This document shows positions 18,999 to 27,425 of a DNA stretch of 64,000 nucleotides, in pieces. A program made the position numbers and the translations under genes. This DNA comes from Phycisphaeraceae bacterium (lineage in GTDB: Bacteria; Planctomycetota; Phycisphaerae; Phycisphaerales; UBA1924). The notes beneath the pieces were generated by a model. That model had not been told where the DNA came from. It saw only the letters and a list, made by a program, of their open reading frames with translations, and did not search any database. Each line of letters begins with the position of its first letter. The stretch's first letter is position 1. The stretch lies in assembly GCA_020639235.1 (NCBI GenBank), contig JACKHC010000001.1, positions 1,612,001 to 1,676,000 on the forward strand, read 5' to 3'.

Positions 18999-19274
18999 TC
19001 AGCCGCTATCGCGGACCTTCTTGGTGCTCGCTCCGTCCGGTGTCAACTCGATCACCCGCTGCTTGGCCCGCTCAAGAATCTCCTCGCACCGCGCCAGCAA
19101 CCCCGACGCCTTCTCGAATGCTTCAATCGATGCCTCGAGCCCGATCTCGCCACTCTCGATCTGCTCGATGATCTCCTCCACCCGCTCCATCCCCTCCTCA
19201 AACGACAACCCCTCCGCCGACCCTGCGCCGGCCTTCTTAACCGCAACCCTGCTCTTCTTCTTCGCCGCAGCCAT
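18999..19274 (-). CDS. xseB: Exodeoxyribonuclease VII small subunit
   Basis: Binds XseA to form the single-strand exonuclease VII. The 91 residues contain the family core SFEEGMERVEEIIEQIESGE and LEASIEAFEKASGLLARCEE, preceded by a basic Lys/Ala-rich leader. The start at 19274 is chosen because a TAGACT box lies 7 nt upstream; the upstream frame enters a palindromic repeat. It is separated from xseA by a hypothetical gene, unlike the adjacent arrangement seen in many genomes. Confidence 0.92.
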   Translation of the reverse strand: MAAAKKKSRVAVKKAGAGSAEGLSFEEGMERVEEIIEQIESGEIGLEASIEAFEKASGLLARCEEILERAKQRVIELTPDGASTKKVRDSG

Positions 19275-19281
19275 ATCCCAG

Positions 19282-19287
19282 AGTCTA
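19282..19287 (-). promoter_or_regulatory. Putative -10 box (TAGACT), 7 nt before xseB
   Basis: TAGACT on the minus strand, 7 nt from the xseB ATG at 19274; identical to the box in front of the Fur-like gene. Confidence 0.45.
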
Positions 19288-19295
19288 TCGGCTCC

Positions 19296-19332
19296 GCCCC
19301 CTCTCCCCCCTGGGCGAGGGCAGGGTGAGGGC
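19296..19332 (+). repeat. Palindromic repeat (copy 2, short form)
   Basis: CCCTCTCCC followed by CCTGGGCGAGGG and GGTGAGGG. Same outer sequence as the copies at 10504 and 34061, but the second hairpin is missing. Confidence 0.75.
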
Positions 19333-19405
19333 ACCTTTCCTCGTTCCTACTCTCTGTCGCTTTCGATCTCGCCTGCCGACGGAGATGCCGGCGTGAGGAG
19401 GCCAA

Positions 19406-19813
19406 CTAAGAGCCTTGAGGACAACCGCGGTTGTCTTCGCTCGCCCAGTCCCGGCGACTGACTCGCAGCGCCGAAAACGCTCGCATCACCATGCTTCCGC
19501 CAAACTCAGAAAAACTGATCTCGATTCTTTCTCTATCGCATTCGACGACAGTCGGCCTACATTCGTGGTTGAATCGGATAGAAACACTCTCGACACCATC
19601 GCACTTCAGCACGAGCAGATCTTGAGACGCCTCACAGGGCTCAATGACAATCACCGCGCTCGGCAGGCATTCGGCACTAAAGGTAACCTCAGAATCCTCA
19701 TCAAAGCTGCTAGGTGAGGTGATTTTGCAAGATTGCACATACGCATGGTCCCAATCGATGCCGCTCAAAATTATTGCCAGTTCATCGCCGTCCGACACTG
19801 GTTGAAACTGCAT
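19406..19813 (-). CDS. Hypothetical protein with less GC-rich coding sequence
   Basis: A 135-residue open frame starting MQFQPVSDGDELAI. No family is recognised and there is no signal peptide or membrane segment. The sequence looks like a compact, mixed alpha/beta soluble protein rich in acidic residues. Base composition is visibly lower in GC and without the strong third-codon bias of neighbouring genes, so it may be a transferred gene. It sits between xseB and xseA. No strong ribosome-binding site is seen, and the C-terminal residues run towards repeat-like DNA, so coding status is moderately supported. Confidence 0.5.
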   Translation of the reverse strand: MQFQPVSDGDELAIILSGIDWDHAYVQSCKITSPSSFDEDSEVTFSAECLPSAVIVIEPCEASQDLLVLKCDGVESVSIRFNHECRPTVVECDRERIEISFSEFGGSMVMRAFSALRVSRRDWASEDNRGCPQGS

Positions 19814-19870
19814 AGGTCACTCCATGTTGACGCACGCCCCCCATCCTGATGCCCACGCTCAGATACCTCC

Positions 19871-21241
19871 CTAAAACAACCCCATCTGATCTTTCCCATC
19901 TCCATCACTGGTCTTTTTGGTCTTCTTCTCTGTGTTCTCTGTGTGCTCTGTGGTGAGTCTCTTCTGGGCGTCCTCTGTGGTGAAACTCTTCTCCACCACC
20001 GATCGCACTCTTCCATCACTCAGCACCGTCACGATCCGCTCACCTGCCTTCATCCGCTTCGCGCTCCGAATCACCTTCCCGTCCGCGCCCAACGTCACCG
20101 AGTACCCCCGCCGCAGCACCTCCATCGGCCCGATCACGCCCAGCACCGACCGCGCCTCACGCAACCGCGAGGCGCTCCGTTCCAATCGCTGCCCGACAGC
20201 GACCAGCGCATCAACCCGCGCCCGCGCCACCCGCTCCCGCGCCCGCTCCACAATCTCCATCGGCTCCGTCATCACCCGCCGCCGGCGCAGCGACTCAACC
20301 CGCTTCGCCTCGTGCTCCACCCTTCGCGTCAGCATTGCCCGCGATCGCGCCCGCATCTGTGCGATCTGCTCCAGCAGCGCGCCCTTGTCGGGCGTCAGCC
20401 GCATCGCCGCCTGCGTGGGCGTCGCGCACCGCTCATCCGCCACCAGCTCCGCGATCGTCACATCCGTCTCGTGCCCGATCGCCGCCACCACCGGCACCTT
20501 GCACTTCAGAATCGCCTCCGCCACCGCGCGCTCATTGAACGCCCACAAATCCTCCATCGAGCCGCCGCCCCGCGTCACAAGCACCGCATCAACGCCCAAC
20601 CGATCATGCTCGGTGCTCAACCACTCAATCGCGCGCACGATCTCGCCCGCCGCACCCTCCCCCTGCACGCGCGCATCCACGACCACGATCTCCACCGCCG
20701 CGCACCGACGACCCGCCGTCACGATCACATCCTGAAGCGCAGCACCCGTCCGCGAAGTCACCACCGCGATCCGCCGCGGGAAGCTCGGCAGCCGCCGCTT
20801 CCGCGCCGCATCGAACCACCCCAACCCCCGCAGCTCCGCAACCAGTTTCCTGAATCGAACCTCAAGCGGCCCCTCGCCCACCGCCTCTACCGACTCCACA
20901 TACACCTGCGTCCGACCCTGCTTGTCGAAAAAGTCCACCCGCCCCGTCACCACGACCTGCTGCCCATTCTCGATCGCCGCGCCAGCCTTCCGCGCACTCT
21001 GCGCGAACATCACGCACGAGATCACCGCGTCCTCATCCTTCAGGTCGAAATACCAGTGCGTTCGGTCGCGGAACCCGCTCACCTCGCCCACCACCCGCAC
21101 CTTCGCCGGCAACCCCTTCCGCAGCGCCGCGCCGATCAGCCGGCACAAGTCCCCGACCCGAAGCAGACCATCCCCCGCCGTCGGCGCATCAGCCGACGCC
21201 TTCATCCGCCCCGGATCAAATGGCAATCGCGCGCCGCTCAT
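19871..21241 (-). CDS. xseA: Exodeoxyribonuclease VII large subunit
   Basis: Catalytic subunit of exonuclease VII. The 456 residues carry the N-terminal OB domain (KVRVVGEVSGFRDRTHWYF, AVISCVMF), then the exonuclease region RIAVVTSRTGAALQDVI, DAVLVTRGGGSMEDLWAFNE, PVVAAIGHETDVTIAELVAD and RCATPTQAA, and a basic coiled-coil C-terminus ending in the usual VLRRGYSVT...S...G. The last ~30 residues (TTEDAQKRLTTEHTENTEK) are not family sequence; they are encoded by a CTCTGTG-type dispersed repeat that has extended the gene. The start overlaps the mlaD stop by one base, so it is the third gene of an mlaF-mlaD-xseA operon. Confidence 0.95.
   Translation of the reverse strand: MSGARLPFDPGRMKASADAPTAGDGLLRVGDLCRLIGAALRKGLPAKVRVVGEVSGFRDRTHWYFDLKDEDAVISCVMFAQSARKAGAAIENGQQVVVTGRVDFFDKQGRTQVYVESVEAVGEGPLEVRFRKLVAELRGLGWFDAARKRRLPSFPRRIAVVTSRTGAALQDVIVTAGRRCAAVEIVVVDARVQGEGAAGEIVRAIEWLSTEHDRLGVDAVLVTRGGGSMEDLWAFNERAVAEAILKCKVPVVAAIGHETDVTIAELVADERCATPTQAAMRLTPDKGALLEQIAQMRARSRAMLTRRVEHEAKRVESLRRRRVMTEPMEIVERARERVARARVDALVAVGQRLERSASRLREARSVLGVIGPMEVLRRGYSVTLGADGKVIRSAKRMKAGERIVTVLSDGRVRSVVEKSFTTEDAQKRLTTEHTENTEKKTKKTSDGDGKDQMGLF
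19925..19983 (-). repeat. CTCTGTG-type dispersed repeat inside the xseA 3' end
   Basis: On the plus strand it shows CTCTGTG, TTCTCTGTGTGCTCTGTGGTG and CCTCTGTGGTG. Related copies are at 10603-10636 and 41557-41589. Read on the minus strand it encodes a Thr/Glu-rich tail (TTEHTENTEK). Confidence 0.75.
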
Positions 21242-22263
21242 CAGAACTGAATCGGAATCCCTTCCTTGCGATACTTCTCGAGCAGCAACTGCGCCTCCAG
21301 CAGCGCCTTCTCCAGCCGCCGCGCCGCGTCATTCAGCGAGTTGAACAAGTCCGGGTTCTGCACCAGCTGCCCCATCGTCCCCTGGCCGCTGTTGATCTGC
21401 GCCAACAGGAACTGCATCTCCGTCAGCACCGTCCCCATCTGCTCCGCCGTCCGCTCGACCTTGATGCTCAGGTCCCCGAGGTCCTCACCGATCGCACCCG
21501 CCTGCGTCTGGAGCGTCCCCGCCGCCTGCTCCCACGCCTCGACCGCGCTCGCCAATCCTTCCGCGGCCTCAGACCCCTTCTTCGCAAAGGTCCGTACATC
21601 CTCGCGCATCGCCTCGTCATCCAGCCACGCGTTCGCCTGCACCAGCGCCCGGTCCAGACGCTTCACCGCAGTCGCGATATTCGCCGGCTGCGCGCCCGAG
21701 TCCACCTCTGCAAGATCGCGATCTGCCAGCATCGCCTTCACACGCTCGCCGATCTCCGTGTAAGTGGTGCTCAAACGATTGAACGAGTCCACCGCGTCCT
21801 CAACCTTGTCGAGCCGACCGCCAAGCAGACTGGTCAACTCATCCAGCATCCCCTGCGCCTGCGCCGTAAGCGTCTCGCCCTCGTTGATGTACTCAATCGC
21901 CGCCGCAAGATCGCCGGCGCGTGGTGTCAACTCCACGCTCGTATCGCCCACCAAACCCCGCTCCAGTTTCACCACCACATCCCGCGGCACACGGACCCCC
22001 TCGCGGATCGCCAGCTCGACCAGCGCGCCCATCCGAGGATCGTCCGCCGGCGCGAGCCGCGCCACATTCCCGATCCGCACGCCGTTCATCGTCACCGGCG
22101 ACGCCTTCGTCACGCCCCCCGCCGTGTTCAACTGAAGCGTAATCGGGTAGTGCGGCGGCTTCCCGAAACTCATCTCCCCGAACAACATGAGAATAAAAAT
22201 CAAACCCGCCGCGCCCAGGATCGCCGTCAACCCAACGATGAAGTCCCGCATCGTCCGCTTCAT
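21241..22263 (-). CDS. mlaD: MlaD/MCE-domain lipid transport protein
   Basis: Periplasm-facing, lipid-binding part of an Mla-type ABC system that moves phospholipids between membranes. The 340 residues have one N-terminal membrane helix (DFIVGLTAILGAAGLIFILM), then a single MCE domain (YPITLQLNTAGGVTKASPV, VRIGNVARLAP, ERGLVGDTSVEL), then a long helical C-terminal region (about 125-330) likely to form a coiled-coil tube. It overlaps the upstream ATPase gene (mlaF) by 4 bp and touches xseA downstream. No permease (MlaE) gene is present in the cluster. Confidence 0.92.
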   Translation of the reverse strand: MKRTMRDFIVGLTAILGAAGLIFILMLFGEMSFGKPPHYPITLQLNTAGGVTKASPVTMNGVRIGNVARLAPADDPRMGALVELAIREGVRVPRDVVVKLERGLVGDTSVELTPRAGDLAAAIEYINEGETLTAQAQGMLDELTSLLGGRLDKVEDAVDSFNRLSTTYTEIGERVKAMLADRDLAEVDSGAQPANIATAVKRLDRALVQANAWLDDEAMREDVRTFAKKGSEAAEGLASAVEAWEQAAGTLQTQAGAIGEDLGDLSIKVERTAEQMGTVLTEMQFLLAQINSGQGTMGQLVQNPDLFNSLNDAARRLEKALLEAQLLLEKYRKEGIPIQF

Positions 22264-23021
22264 GCCGACGCCTCCTGCTCCACTGCTCGCGTCTCGACAT
22301 CCTTGCCCTCGATGAACTGCCGAACACGCCCGTCCTTGCTACGCCGCATCTCATCCATCGTCCCGTCCGCGATGATCCGACCCTCCCCGATCAGCACCAC
22401 ACGGTCCGCCACCTTGCCCGCGGCCTCGAGATCGTGCGTCACCACGACACTCGTCACGCCCAGATCGCGCTTCATCCGATTGATAAGCCGCGCAATGCCG
22501 TCCGCGCGAATCGGATCCAGCCCGGTCGTCGGCTCATCGTAGAGGATCGCCCGAGGCTTCATGATGATCGCCCGCGCTAGCGCCACACGCTTCTGCTGAC
22601 CCCCGGACAACTCCGCCGGACGCTTGTCCATCACGCCATCGAGGTCCACATGCTCGAGCACCTCAATCACACGGTCCCGCCGCGCCCGCGCCTTGAGCGT
22701 CGTGTGCTCCACCAGCGGGAACTCCAGATTCTCCCGCACCGTCATCGAGTCAAACAACGCCGACAACTGGAACAGAAACCCGATCTGCTTCCGCACCGCG
22801 CCCAGCCCCCGCTCGCTCATCGTGTCCACCCGCTGATCCCCGAACCACACCTCCCCCGAGTCCGGCCGGATCAAACCGACGATGTGCTTGAGCAGCACCG
22901 ACTTGCCCGAACCGCTCGGCCCGAGCACAACAATCGTCTGCCCCGCCGCGATCTCGAGGTCGAGCCCGTCCAGCACCACCTGCGACCCGAATCGCTTCCG
23001 CACGCCGACAAGGCGAATCAC
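22260..23021 (-). CDS. mlaF: MlaF-type ABC transporter ATPase
   Basis: ATPase that should drive the MlaD lipid system. The start is assigned to a GTG at 23021 (VIRLVGVRKRFGSQ), giving 253 residues; the frame stays open much further upstream but that stretch is antisense to the Nudix gene and has no family similarity. Motifs: VVLGPSGSGKSVLLKHI (Walker A), QLSALFDSMTVREN (Q loop), AELSGGQQKRVALARAI (signature), AILYDEPTTGLDP (Walker B) and SVVVTHD (H loop). First gene of mlaF-mlaD-xseA, transcribed divergently from the Nudix gene. Confidence 0.93.
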   Translation of the reverse strand: MIRLVGVRKRFGSQVVLDGLDLEIAAGQTIVVLGPSGSGKSVLLKHIVGLIRPDSGEVWFGDQRVDTMSERGLGAVRKQIGFLFQLSALFDSMTVRENLEFPLVEHTTLKARARRDRVIEVLEHVDLDGVMDKRPAELSGGQQKRVALARAIIMKPRAILYDEPTTGLDPIRADGIARLINRMKRDLGVTSVVVTHDLEAAGKVADRVVLIGEGRIIADGTMDEMRRSKDGRVRQFIEGKDVETRAVEQEASA

Positions 23022-23071
23022 CGCCTCGCCGCCCCCCGGATCTTGCTGTGCGCTGCGCTGCTCCACGACCC

Positions 23072-23077
23072 TATCAT
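23072..23077 (+). promoter_or_regulatory. Putative -10 box (TATCAT), 7 nt before the Nudix gene
   Basis: TATCAT followed by seven bases and the ATG at 23085, in the 63-bp divergent gap with mlaF. There is no room for a ribosome-binding site after the expected transcription start. Confidence 0.45.
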
Positions 23078-23084
23078 CCCCCCG

Positions 23085-23639
23085 ATGCAACCGAAATGCG
23101 AACGACGACTCATCCACAAGGGCGCCAAGTTCGACTTCGAAGCCGTCTCCCTCACACTCCCCGACGGCTCGGTCGTCTCGCGCGATGTCGTCCGACACCC
23201 CGGGGCCGTCACCATCGTCCCCGTCCTCGATGGCGGCCGCCTCCTCCTCATCCGCAACCTCCGCGTCGCCACCGCGGGCTGGCTCTATGAGTTCCCCGCC
23301 GGGACCCTCGAGCCCCCCGAGCCGCCCATCGATTGCGCCGCGCGCGAACTCATCGAGGAAACCGGCCACCGCGCCGCCACGCTCACCCCCTGCGGAACAT
23401 TCTTCACCTCGCCCGGTTTAAGCGATGAACGAATGTTCGCCTTCGTCGCCACAGGTCTCTCGTCCGTCGGCCAGGACCTCCAGGACGACGAACGCATCGA
23501 GGTCCACCCAACACCACTCGCAACCGTCCTGCAAATGCTCGACGCCAATCACGCCGATGACTCCGATCGACTCATGGACGCCAAGTCCATGCTCGCGCTC
23601 CTCCTCGCACTCCGACAGAATCTCATCCCGAACGCATGA
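23085..23639 (+). CDS. Nudix hydrolase (ADP-ribose pyrophosphatase-like)
   Basis: Hydrolyses a nucleoside diphosphate linked to another moiety; ADP-ribose or a similar sugar nucleotide is the likely substrate by family. The 184 residues contain a complete Nudix box: Gly in AGTLEPPEPPID, then RELIEETGH, with every conserved G, E, R, E, E, E and G in place. The preceding WLYEFPAG matches ADP-ribose-type enzymes. The start ATG at 23085 follows a TATCAT box by 7 nt. Its TGA overlaps the next ATG (ATGA), coupling it to the site-2 protease. Confidence 0.92.
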   Translation: MQPKCERRLIHKGAKFDFEAVSLTLPDGSVVSRDVVRHPGAVTIVPVLDGGRLLLIRNLRVATAGWLYEFPAGTLEPPEPPIDCAARELIEETGHRAATLTPCGTFFTSPGLSDERMFAFVATGLSSVGQDLQDDERIEVHPTPLATVLQMLDANHADDSDRLMDAKSMLALLLALRQNLIPNA

Positions 23640-24736
23640 CACCACGCGATCACCATCACGACGAGTTCGATACCGGCTCCGGCTGGAAAGACTCCGATGC
23701 CGGAGGGGGCGGGGGGGGTGGGAGATGGTCCCGGTTCATGGCCCGCCTCGTCGAGAACCCCGACAACCCCGCCGGGTGGTCCCTTTTCATGTTCCGCTTC
23801 AAGGGCATCGAGACACGCATCCACCTCGCCACCGTCCTCTTCATGATCTCCATGCTCCTCTGGTCCATCCCTCCCAAACACGGCGGCATCTTCTACATGT
23901 CGCTCACCATGATCTCCCTCTTCGTCATCGTCCTCCTCCACGAGTTCGGCCATTGCTTCGCATGCCGGCGCGTCGGCGGCGAAGCAGACCGCATCGTCAT
24001 GCTCCCCTTCGGAGGCGTCGCCCTCTGCATCCCCCCCAACAACTGGCGTGACAACCTCATCACCACTGTCGGCGGCCCCGCGGTCAATGTCCTCATCTTC
24101 TTCATCACGTCCGCAGCGCTCGCCATCCTCGGCGCAGCAGACGCCATCATCTTCAACCTCGTCAATCCCTCGACAATCTTCTTCGGCCTGCCAGAGTTCA
24201 AACCCTTCTGGCTCCTCACGCTCCTCATCGCTTTTCATGTCACCAATGTCTACATCCTCCTCTTGAACCTCGCCCTCCTCATGTTCCCCTTCGACGGCGG
24301 CCGCATCGTTCAGGCGCTCATGTGGTCGAAACTCGGCTACCGGCGCGCCACCGAGATCGCCGTAAATATCGGGTTCCTCGGCGCGATGATCCTCGGCATC
24401 GTCGCCGCCGTCGTCTTCGAAGAGGTCATGCTCGTCCTCATCGCCATCTTCGGCGCCATGTCATGCTGGACCGAGCGCCAACGCCTCCGCGCCGAACACG
24501 ATCTTGTGGGGGGTGGGAGCGGGGGGGGAGACGCCATCATGGCCGCCGTCCGACGGCAGCAACGCGAAGACGAAGCCGAGCAGCGCAAAACCGAACGCGA
24601 TCAAGACCGCCGCCGTAAAGACGAGGCCGAACTCGACCGCCTCCTCTCCAAGATCTCCGCCACAGGCATGGACTCACTCAACGTCGCAGAAAAACGCGCA
24701 CTCGCCCGTCTCTCAAAGCAGAAACGCGAGTCGTGA
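23636..24736 (+). CDS. Site-2 protease-type intramembrane metalloprotease (M50)
   Basis: A 366-residue zinc metalloprotease in the inner membrane, of the type that cuts within transmembrane segments of regulatory proteins. Seen: HEFGHCFACRRVGG (HExxH zinc site) in a hydrophobic helix, VGGPAVNVLIFF (conserved GGP/N), and MFPFDGGRIVQAL with the third-ligand Asp. About five or six membrane segments lie between residues 55 and 270. The N-terminus and a loop near 291-298 contain glycine stretches coded by poly-G tracts. The C-terminal 50 residues are charged, ending LLSKISATGMDSLNVAEKRA, a motif shared with the neighbouring rhomboid. The substrate is unknown. Confidence 0.93.
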   Translation: MTPRDHHHDEFDTGSGWKDSDAGGGGGGGRWSRFMARLVENPDNPAGWSLFMFRFKGIETRIHLATVLFMISMLLWSIPPKHGGIFYMSLTMISLFVIVLLHEFGHCFACRRVGGEADRIVMLPFGGVALCIPPNNWRDNLITTVGGPAVNVLIFFITSAALAILGAADAIIFNLVNPSTIFFGLPEFKPFWLLTLLIAFHVTNVYILLLNLALLMFPFDGGRIVQALMWSKLGYRRATEIAVNIGFLGAMILGIVAAVVFEEVMLVLIAIFGAMSCWTERQRLRAEHDLVGGGSGGGDAIMAAVRRQQREDEAEQRKTERDQDRRRKDEAELDRLLSKISATGMDSLNVAEKRALARLSKQKRES

Positions 24737-24821
24737 TATTCTCCCAACCCATTCCCGAATGACATCCCGGGGGGGGACGGGGGACGAACACGCAACCGCT
24801 CGCACAGGTATCAACACGCTC

Positions 24822-25778
24822 ATGGGACTCGCCGACCGAGACTACGCACGACAGCAGCCGCGCCGCGGCGCCGCATACGGCGCGCCCTCACTCCCGCCCG
24901 TCACCAAGTGGCTCATCATCATCAATGTCGCGGTCTTCATCCTCGACCAGATATTCGCCTCGCAGGGAATCGGCTACATCGTCACCATCAACCCCGGGCC
25001 GCCCCCGCAAACGACCGGCATGCCCCTGCTCGAGACCTGGGGCCACTTCTCAACGCAACTCGCCTTCGTGCACGGCCAGGTCTGGCGCTTCATCACCTTC
25101 CAGTTCCTCCACGCCAACTTCGATCACATCCTCTTCAACATGATCGGCCTCTACTTCTTCGGGCCCGTCGTCGAGCGCTCATTCCGCTCCGGCAAAACAT
25201 TCCTCGCCTACTACCTCTGCTGCGGTATCTGCGGCGCCGCCCTCTACCTCTTCCTCAACATGCTCGGCTCTATGGGCGTCCCGCTCCCCGGATTCCTCAA
25301 CACCAGCATCCTCACGCCCCTCGTCGGCGCATCCGCGGGAATCTTCGGCATCCTCATCGGCGCAGCGTTCGTCGCCGGCAACGCGACCATGCTCATCATG
25401 ATGGTCATCCCCACCACCGTCCGCATGGGCGCCTATCTCCTCCTCGCCCTCGCATTCTTCAACCTCGTCATCGGCGGCAAGAACGCCGGCGGCGACGCGG
25501 CGCACATCGGCGGCGCCATCGCCGGTTTCATCCTCATCCGGCACCCGCACTTCCTCGAAGACTTCTTCCACATCTTCGGCCCCCCCAAGCCGCGCAAGAA
25601 CAAACCCGCACGCTCCGGCAGCCCCTCCGCGTCAACAGACACACCGACACTCAAAGAGCGCCAGCGCGTCGACGACATCCTCGCCAAGGTCTCCCGCCAA
25701 GGGCTCCAATCCCTCACAGCCGAAGAACGCGCCTTCCTAGAAGCGCAATCCCGCAAAGAAGGCAACCCACTCCAATAA
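24822..25778 (+). CDS. Rhomboid family intramembrane serine protease
   Basis: Serine protease in the membrane. From MGLADRDYARQQ it has 318 residues and about six membrane helices: a first helix WLIIINVAVFILDQ, the HANFDHILFNMIGLYFFG region, the catalytic Ser in GASAGIFGILIGA and the catalytic His in DAAHIGGAIAGF. An in-frame ATG at 24759 is possible but would place a run of eight G inside the gene. The C-terminus (DDILAKVSRQGLQSLTAEER) resembles the end of the adjacent M50 protease, a module often attached to planctomycete rhomboids. Probably expressed with the M50 gene 85 bp upstream. Confidence 0.93.
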   Translation: MGLADRDYARQQPRRGAAYGAPSLPPVTKWLIIINVAVFILDQIFASQGIGYIVTINPGPPPQTTGMPLLETWGHFSTQLAFVHGQVWRFITFQFLHANFDHILFNMIGLYFFGPVVERSFRSGKTFLAYYLCCGICGAALYLFLNMLGSMGVPLPGFLNTSILTPLVGASAGIFGILIGAAFVAGNATMLIMMVIPTTVRMGAYLLLALAFFNLVIGGKNAGGDAAHIGGAIAGFILIRHPHFLEDFFHIFGPPKPRKNKPARSGSPSASTDTPTLKERQRVDDILAKVSRQGLQSLTAEERAFLEAQSRKEGNPLQ

Positions 25779-25781
25779 TCC

Positions 25782-25834
25782 TCCTTCTCCCCTCCGGGGA
25801 AAGGATGTCACGCGCAGCGTGACAGGTGAGGGGG
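25782..25834 (+). repeat. Two-hairpin palindromic repeat (copy 3)
   Basis: CTCCCCTCCGGGGAAAGG forms the first hairpin and TGTCACGC / GCGTGACA the second, ending GGTGAGGG. It starts just after the rhomboid stop codon. Confidence 0.85.
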
Positions 25835-25857
25835 AAGGCAACCGACCAATCATCGGG

Positions 25858-25942
25858 TACCACCGCGTATCCGCGAGGCGGCAAGCGGTGCCCGAACACT
25901 TCTCTCGGGTGCCACGGGCAAGTCTTCGACTTGCCCGTGCCG
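25858..25942 (+). repeat. Pair of GTGCC-type inverted repeats
   Basis: CACCGC...GCGGTG (25861-25890) is followed by GTGCCACGGGCAAGT / ACTTGCCCGTGCC (25909-25940). Similar elements lie at 9313-9350 (in waaA) and 34133-34173. Confidence 0.65.
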
Positions 25943-25950
25943 AACTCCTG

Positions 25951-26006
25951 CACCCTCCCCCGCGCTTGCGGGGGAGGTGCCATGCGAAGCATGACGGAGG
26001 GGGTGG
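25951..26006 (+). repeat. Two-hairpin palindromic repeat (copy 4, reverse orientation)
   Basis: CTCCCCCGC / GCGGGGGAG hairpin, then GCCATGC / GCATGAC hairpin and GGAGGGGG. It is the inverse of the copies at 61273 and 63503. Together with the two repeats before it, it fills most of the 265-bp gap before tgt. Confidence 0.8.
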
Positions 26007-26031
26007 ATCGATCTGTGCTCTGCGCATTTCT

Positions 26032-26037
26032 TACACT
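26032..26037 (+). promoter_or_regulatory. Putative -10 box (TACACT), 6 nt before tgt
   Basis: TACACT, six C residues, then the tgt ATG at 26044. The same hexamer and 6-nt gap occur in front of uvrB. Confidence 0.5.
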
Positions 26038-26043
26038 CCCCCC

Positions 26044-27330
26044 ATGCCCCTCTCCTTCCAAATCTCCCAACGCGACGCCGCATCCCGCGCGCGCATCGGC
26101 CGTGTCACCACGCCCCACGGCTCGTTTGACACCCCCGCATTCATGCCCGTCGGAACCCGCGGCTCAGTCAAAGGCATCACCCCCTGGCTCGTCCGCCAGA
26201 CCGGCGCGCAGATCATCTTGGGAAATACCTATCACCTCATGCTCCGGCCCGGCTCCGATCTGGTGCAGCGCATGGGCGGCCTCCAACGATTCACGGGCTG
26301 GCCGCACCCCATGCTCACCGACTCCGGCGGCTTCCAGGCGTTCTCGCTCTCCGACTCGCTCCGACTCACCGACGACGCCGTGATGTTCCAGTCCATCGTC
26401 GACGGCTCAACGATCAACTTCACGCCCGAGCGCGCCATGCAGGTCCAGAACGAACTCGGGGCCGACATCATCATGGCCCTCGACGATTGCCCCCCCTCGA
26501 TCGATCCCTCCTCGACAAGCCACGCCCGCGAGCGCATGGAGGAGTGGAAACGCAGAATCGCCGCCGGCGAGAATGTCGGGCGGACACCCGATTGGGCCAA
26601 GAAGGGTTACGACCACGCCCGGCGCCTCGACGAAGCCAACGAGCGAACCATCCGCTGGCTGGAGCGCTGCAAGGCCGCACACGCCCGCGCCTCCGATCAG
26701 GCGCTCTTCGGCATCGTTCAGGGCGGCACTGACCTCGACTGCCGCACCCGCTCCGCCTCCCAGGTCACGAGCATCGACCTGCCCGGCTACGCCATCGGGG
26801 GAGTCGCGGTAGGGGAGGGCACCGAAGAGATCCGCACCGTCGTCGAGCACACCGCGCCCCTCCTCCCCGAGTCAAAGCCCCGCTACCTCATGGGCGTCGG
26901 CTACGAGCGCGACATCGTCGCCGCCGTCCGCGCCGGGATCGACATGTTCGATTGCGTCCTGCCCACCCGCAACGGCCGCAACGCCTCCGCCTTCACCCCC
27001 AGGGGCACCCTCAAACTCCGCAACGCCCGGTACGCCGAGGACCCATCCCCCATCGACCCCGACTGCGACTGCCCCGCCTGCAAACCCGCCCTCGCCGGCT
27101 GGCCCCTGCCCGCCGAATCCGGCTTTTCAAGGGCGTTCATTCGGCATCTGTTCATGGCAGACGAGATGCTCGGACCCATCCTTGTCTCCCTCCACAACCT
27201 CCGGCACTTCCAGCGCCTCATGTTGGACATCCGGGCAGCCATCCGCGATGATGCGTGGCTCGCCTTGGCCAACAGGTGGCCAGTGGTGGGCGACTCGCTG
27301 CGCGGCCTCCCGCGCCCGAACACCGACTGA
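26044..27330 (+). CDS. tgt: Queuine tRNA-ribosyltransferase
   Basis: Exchanges guanine 34 for preQ1 in tRNAs with GUN anticodons. The start MPLSFQISQRDA gives 428 residues, slightly above the common ~375. Motifs: TPAFMPVGTRGSVKG, LGNTYHLMLRPG, MLTDSGGFQAFSL (catalytic-site Asp), FGIVQGG, MFDCVLPTRNGRNA (nucleophile Asp in the FDCV segment) and the zinc site CDCPAC with a distal His. All core residues are present. It heads the tgt-yajC-secDF set, the order known from many bacteria. Confidence 0.96.
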   Translation: MPLSFQISQRDAASRARIGRVTTPHGSFDTPAFMPVGTRGSVKGITPWLVRQTGAQIILGNTYHLMLRPGSDLVQRMGGLQRFTGWPHPMLTDSGGFQAFSLSDSLRLTDDAVMFQSIVDGSTINFTPERAMQVQNELGADIIMALDDCPPSIDPSSTSHARERMEEWKRRIAAGENVGRTPDWAKKGYDHARRLDEANERTIRWLERCKAAHARASDQALFGIVQGGTDLDCRTRSASQVTSIDLPGYAIGGVAVGEGTEEIRTVVEHTAPLLPESKPRYLMGVGYERDIVAAVRAGIDMFDCVLPTRNGRNASAFTPRGTLKLRNARYAEDPSPIDPDCDCPACKPALAGWPLPAESGFSRAFIRHLFMADEMLGPILVSLHNLRHFQRLMLDIRAAIRDDAWLALANRWPVVGDSLRGLPRPNTD

Positions 27331-27425
27331 ACCAACGCCCCCCCGGCGCGATCCACGCCGATCCGGGCGTCGATCAATCGCACGGGCGCAGGCGATCAAC
27401 CCGCAACTCACGGGAACCACTCCGG

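Noticed and set aside
23022..23369. Upstream extension of the mlaF frame by 116 codons
   Set aside because: Antisense to the Nudix gene and unrelated to ABC ATPases; the GTG at 23021 starts the conserved domain.
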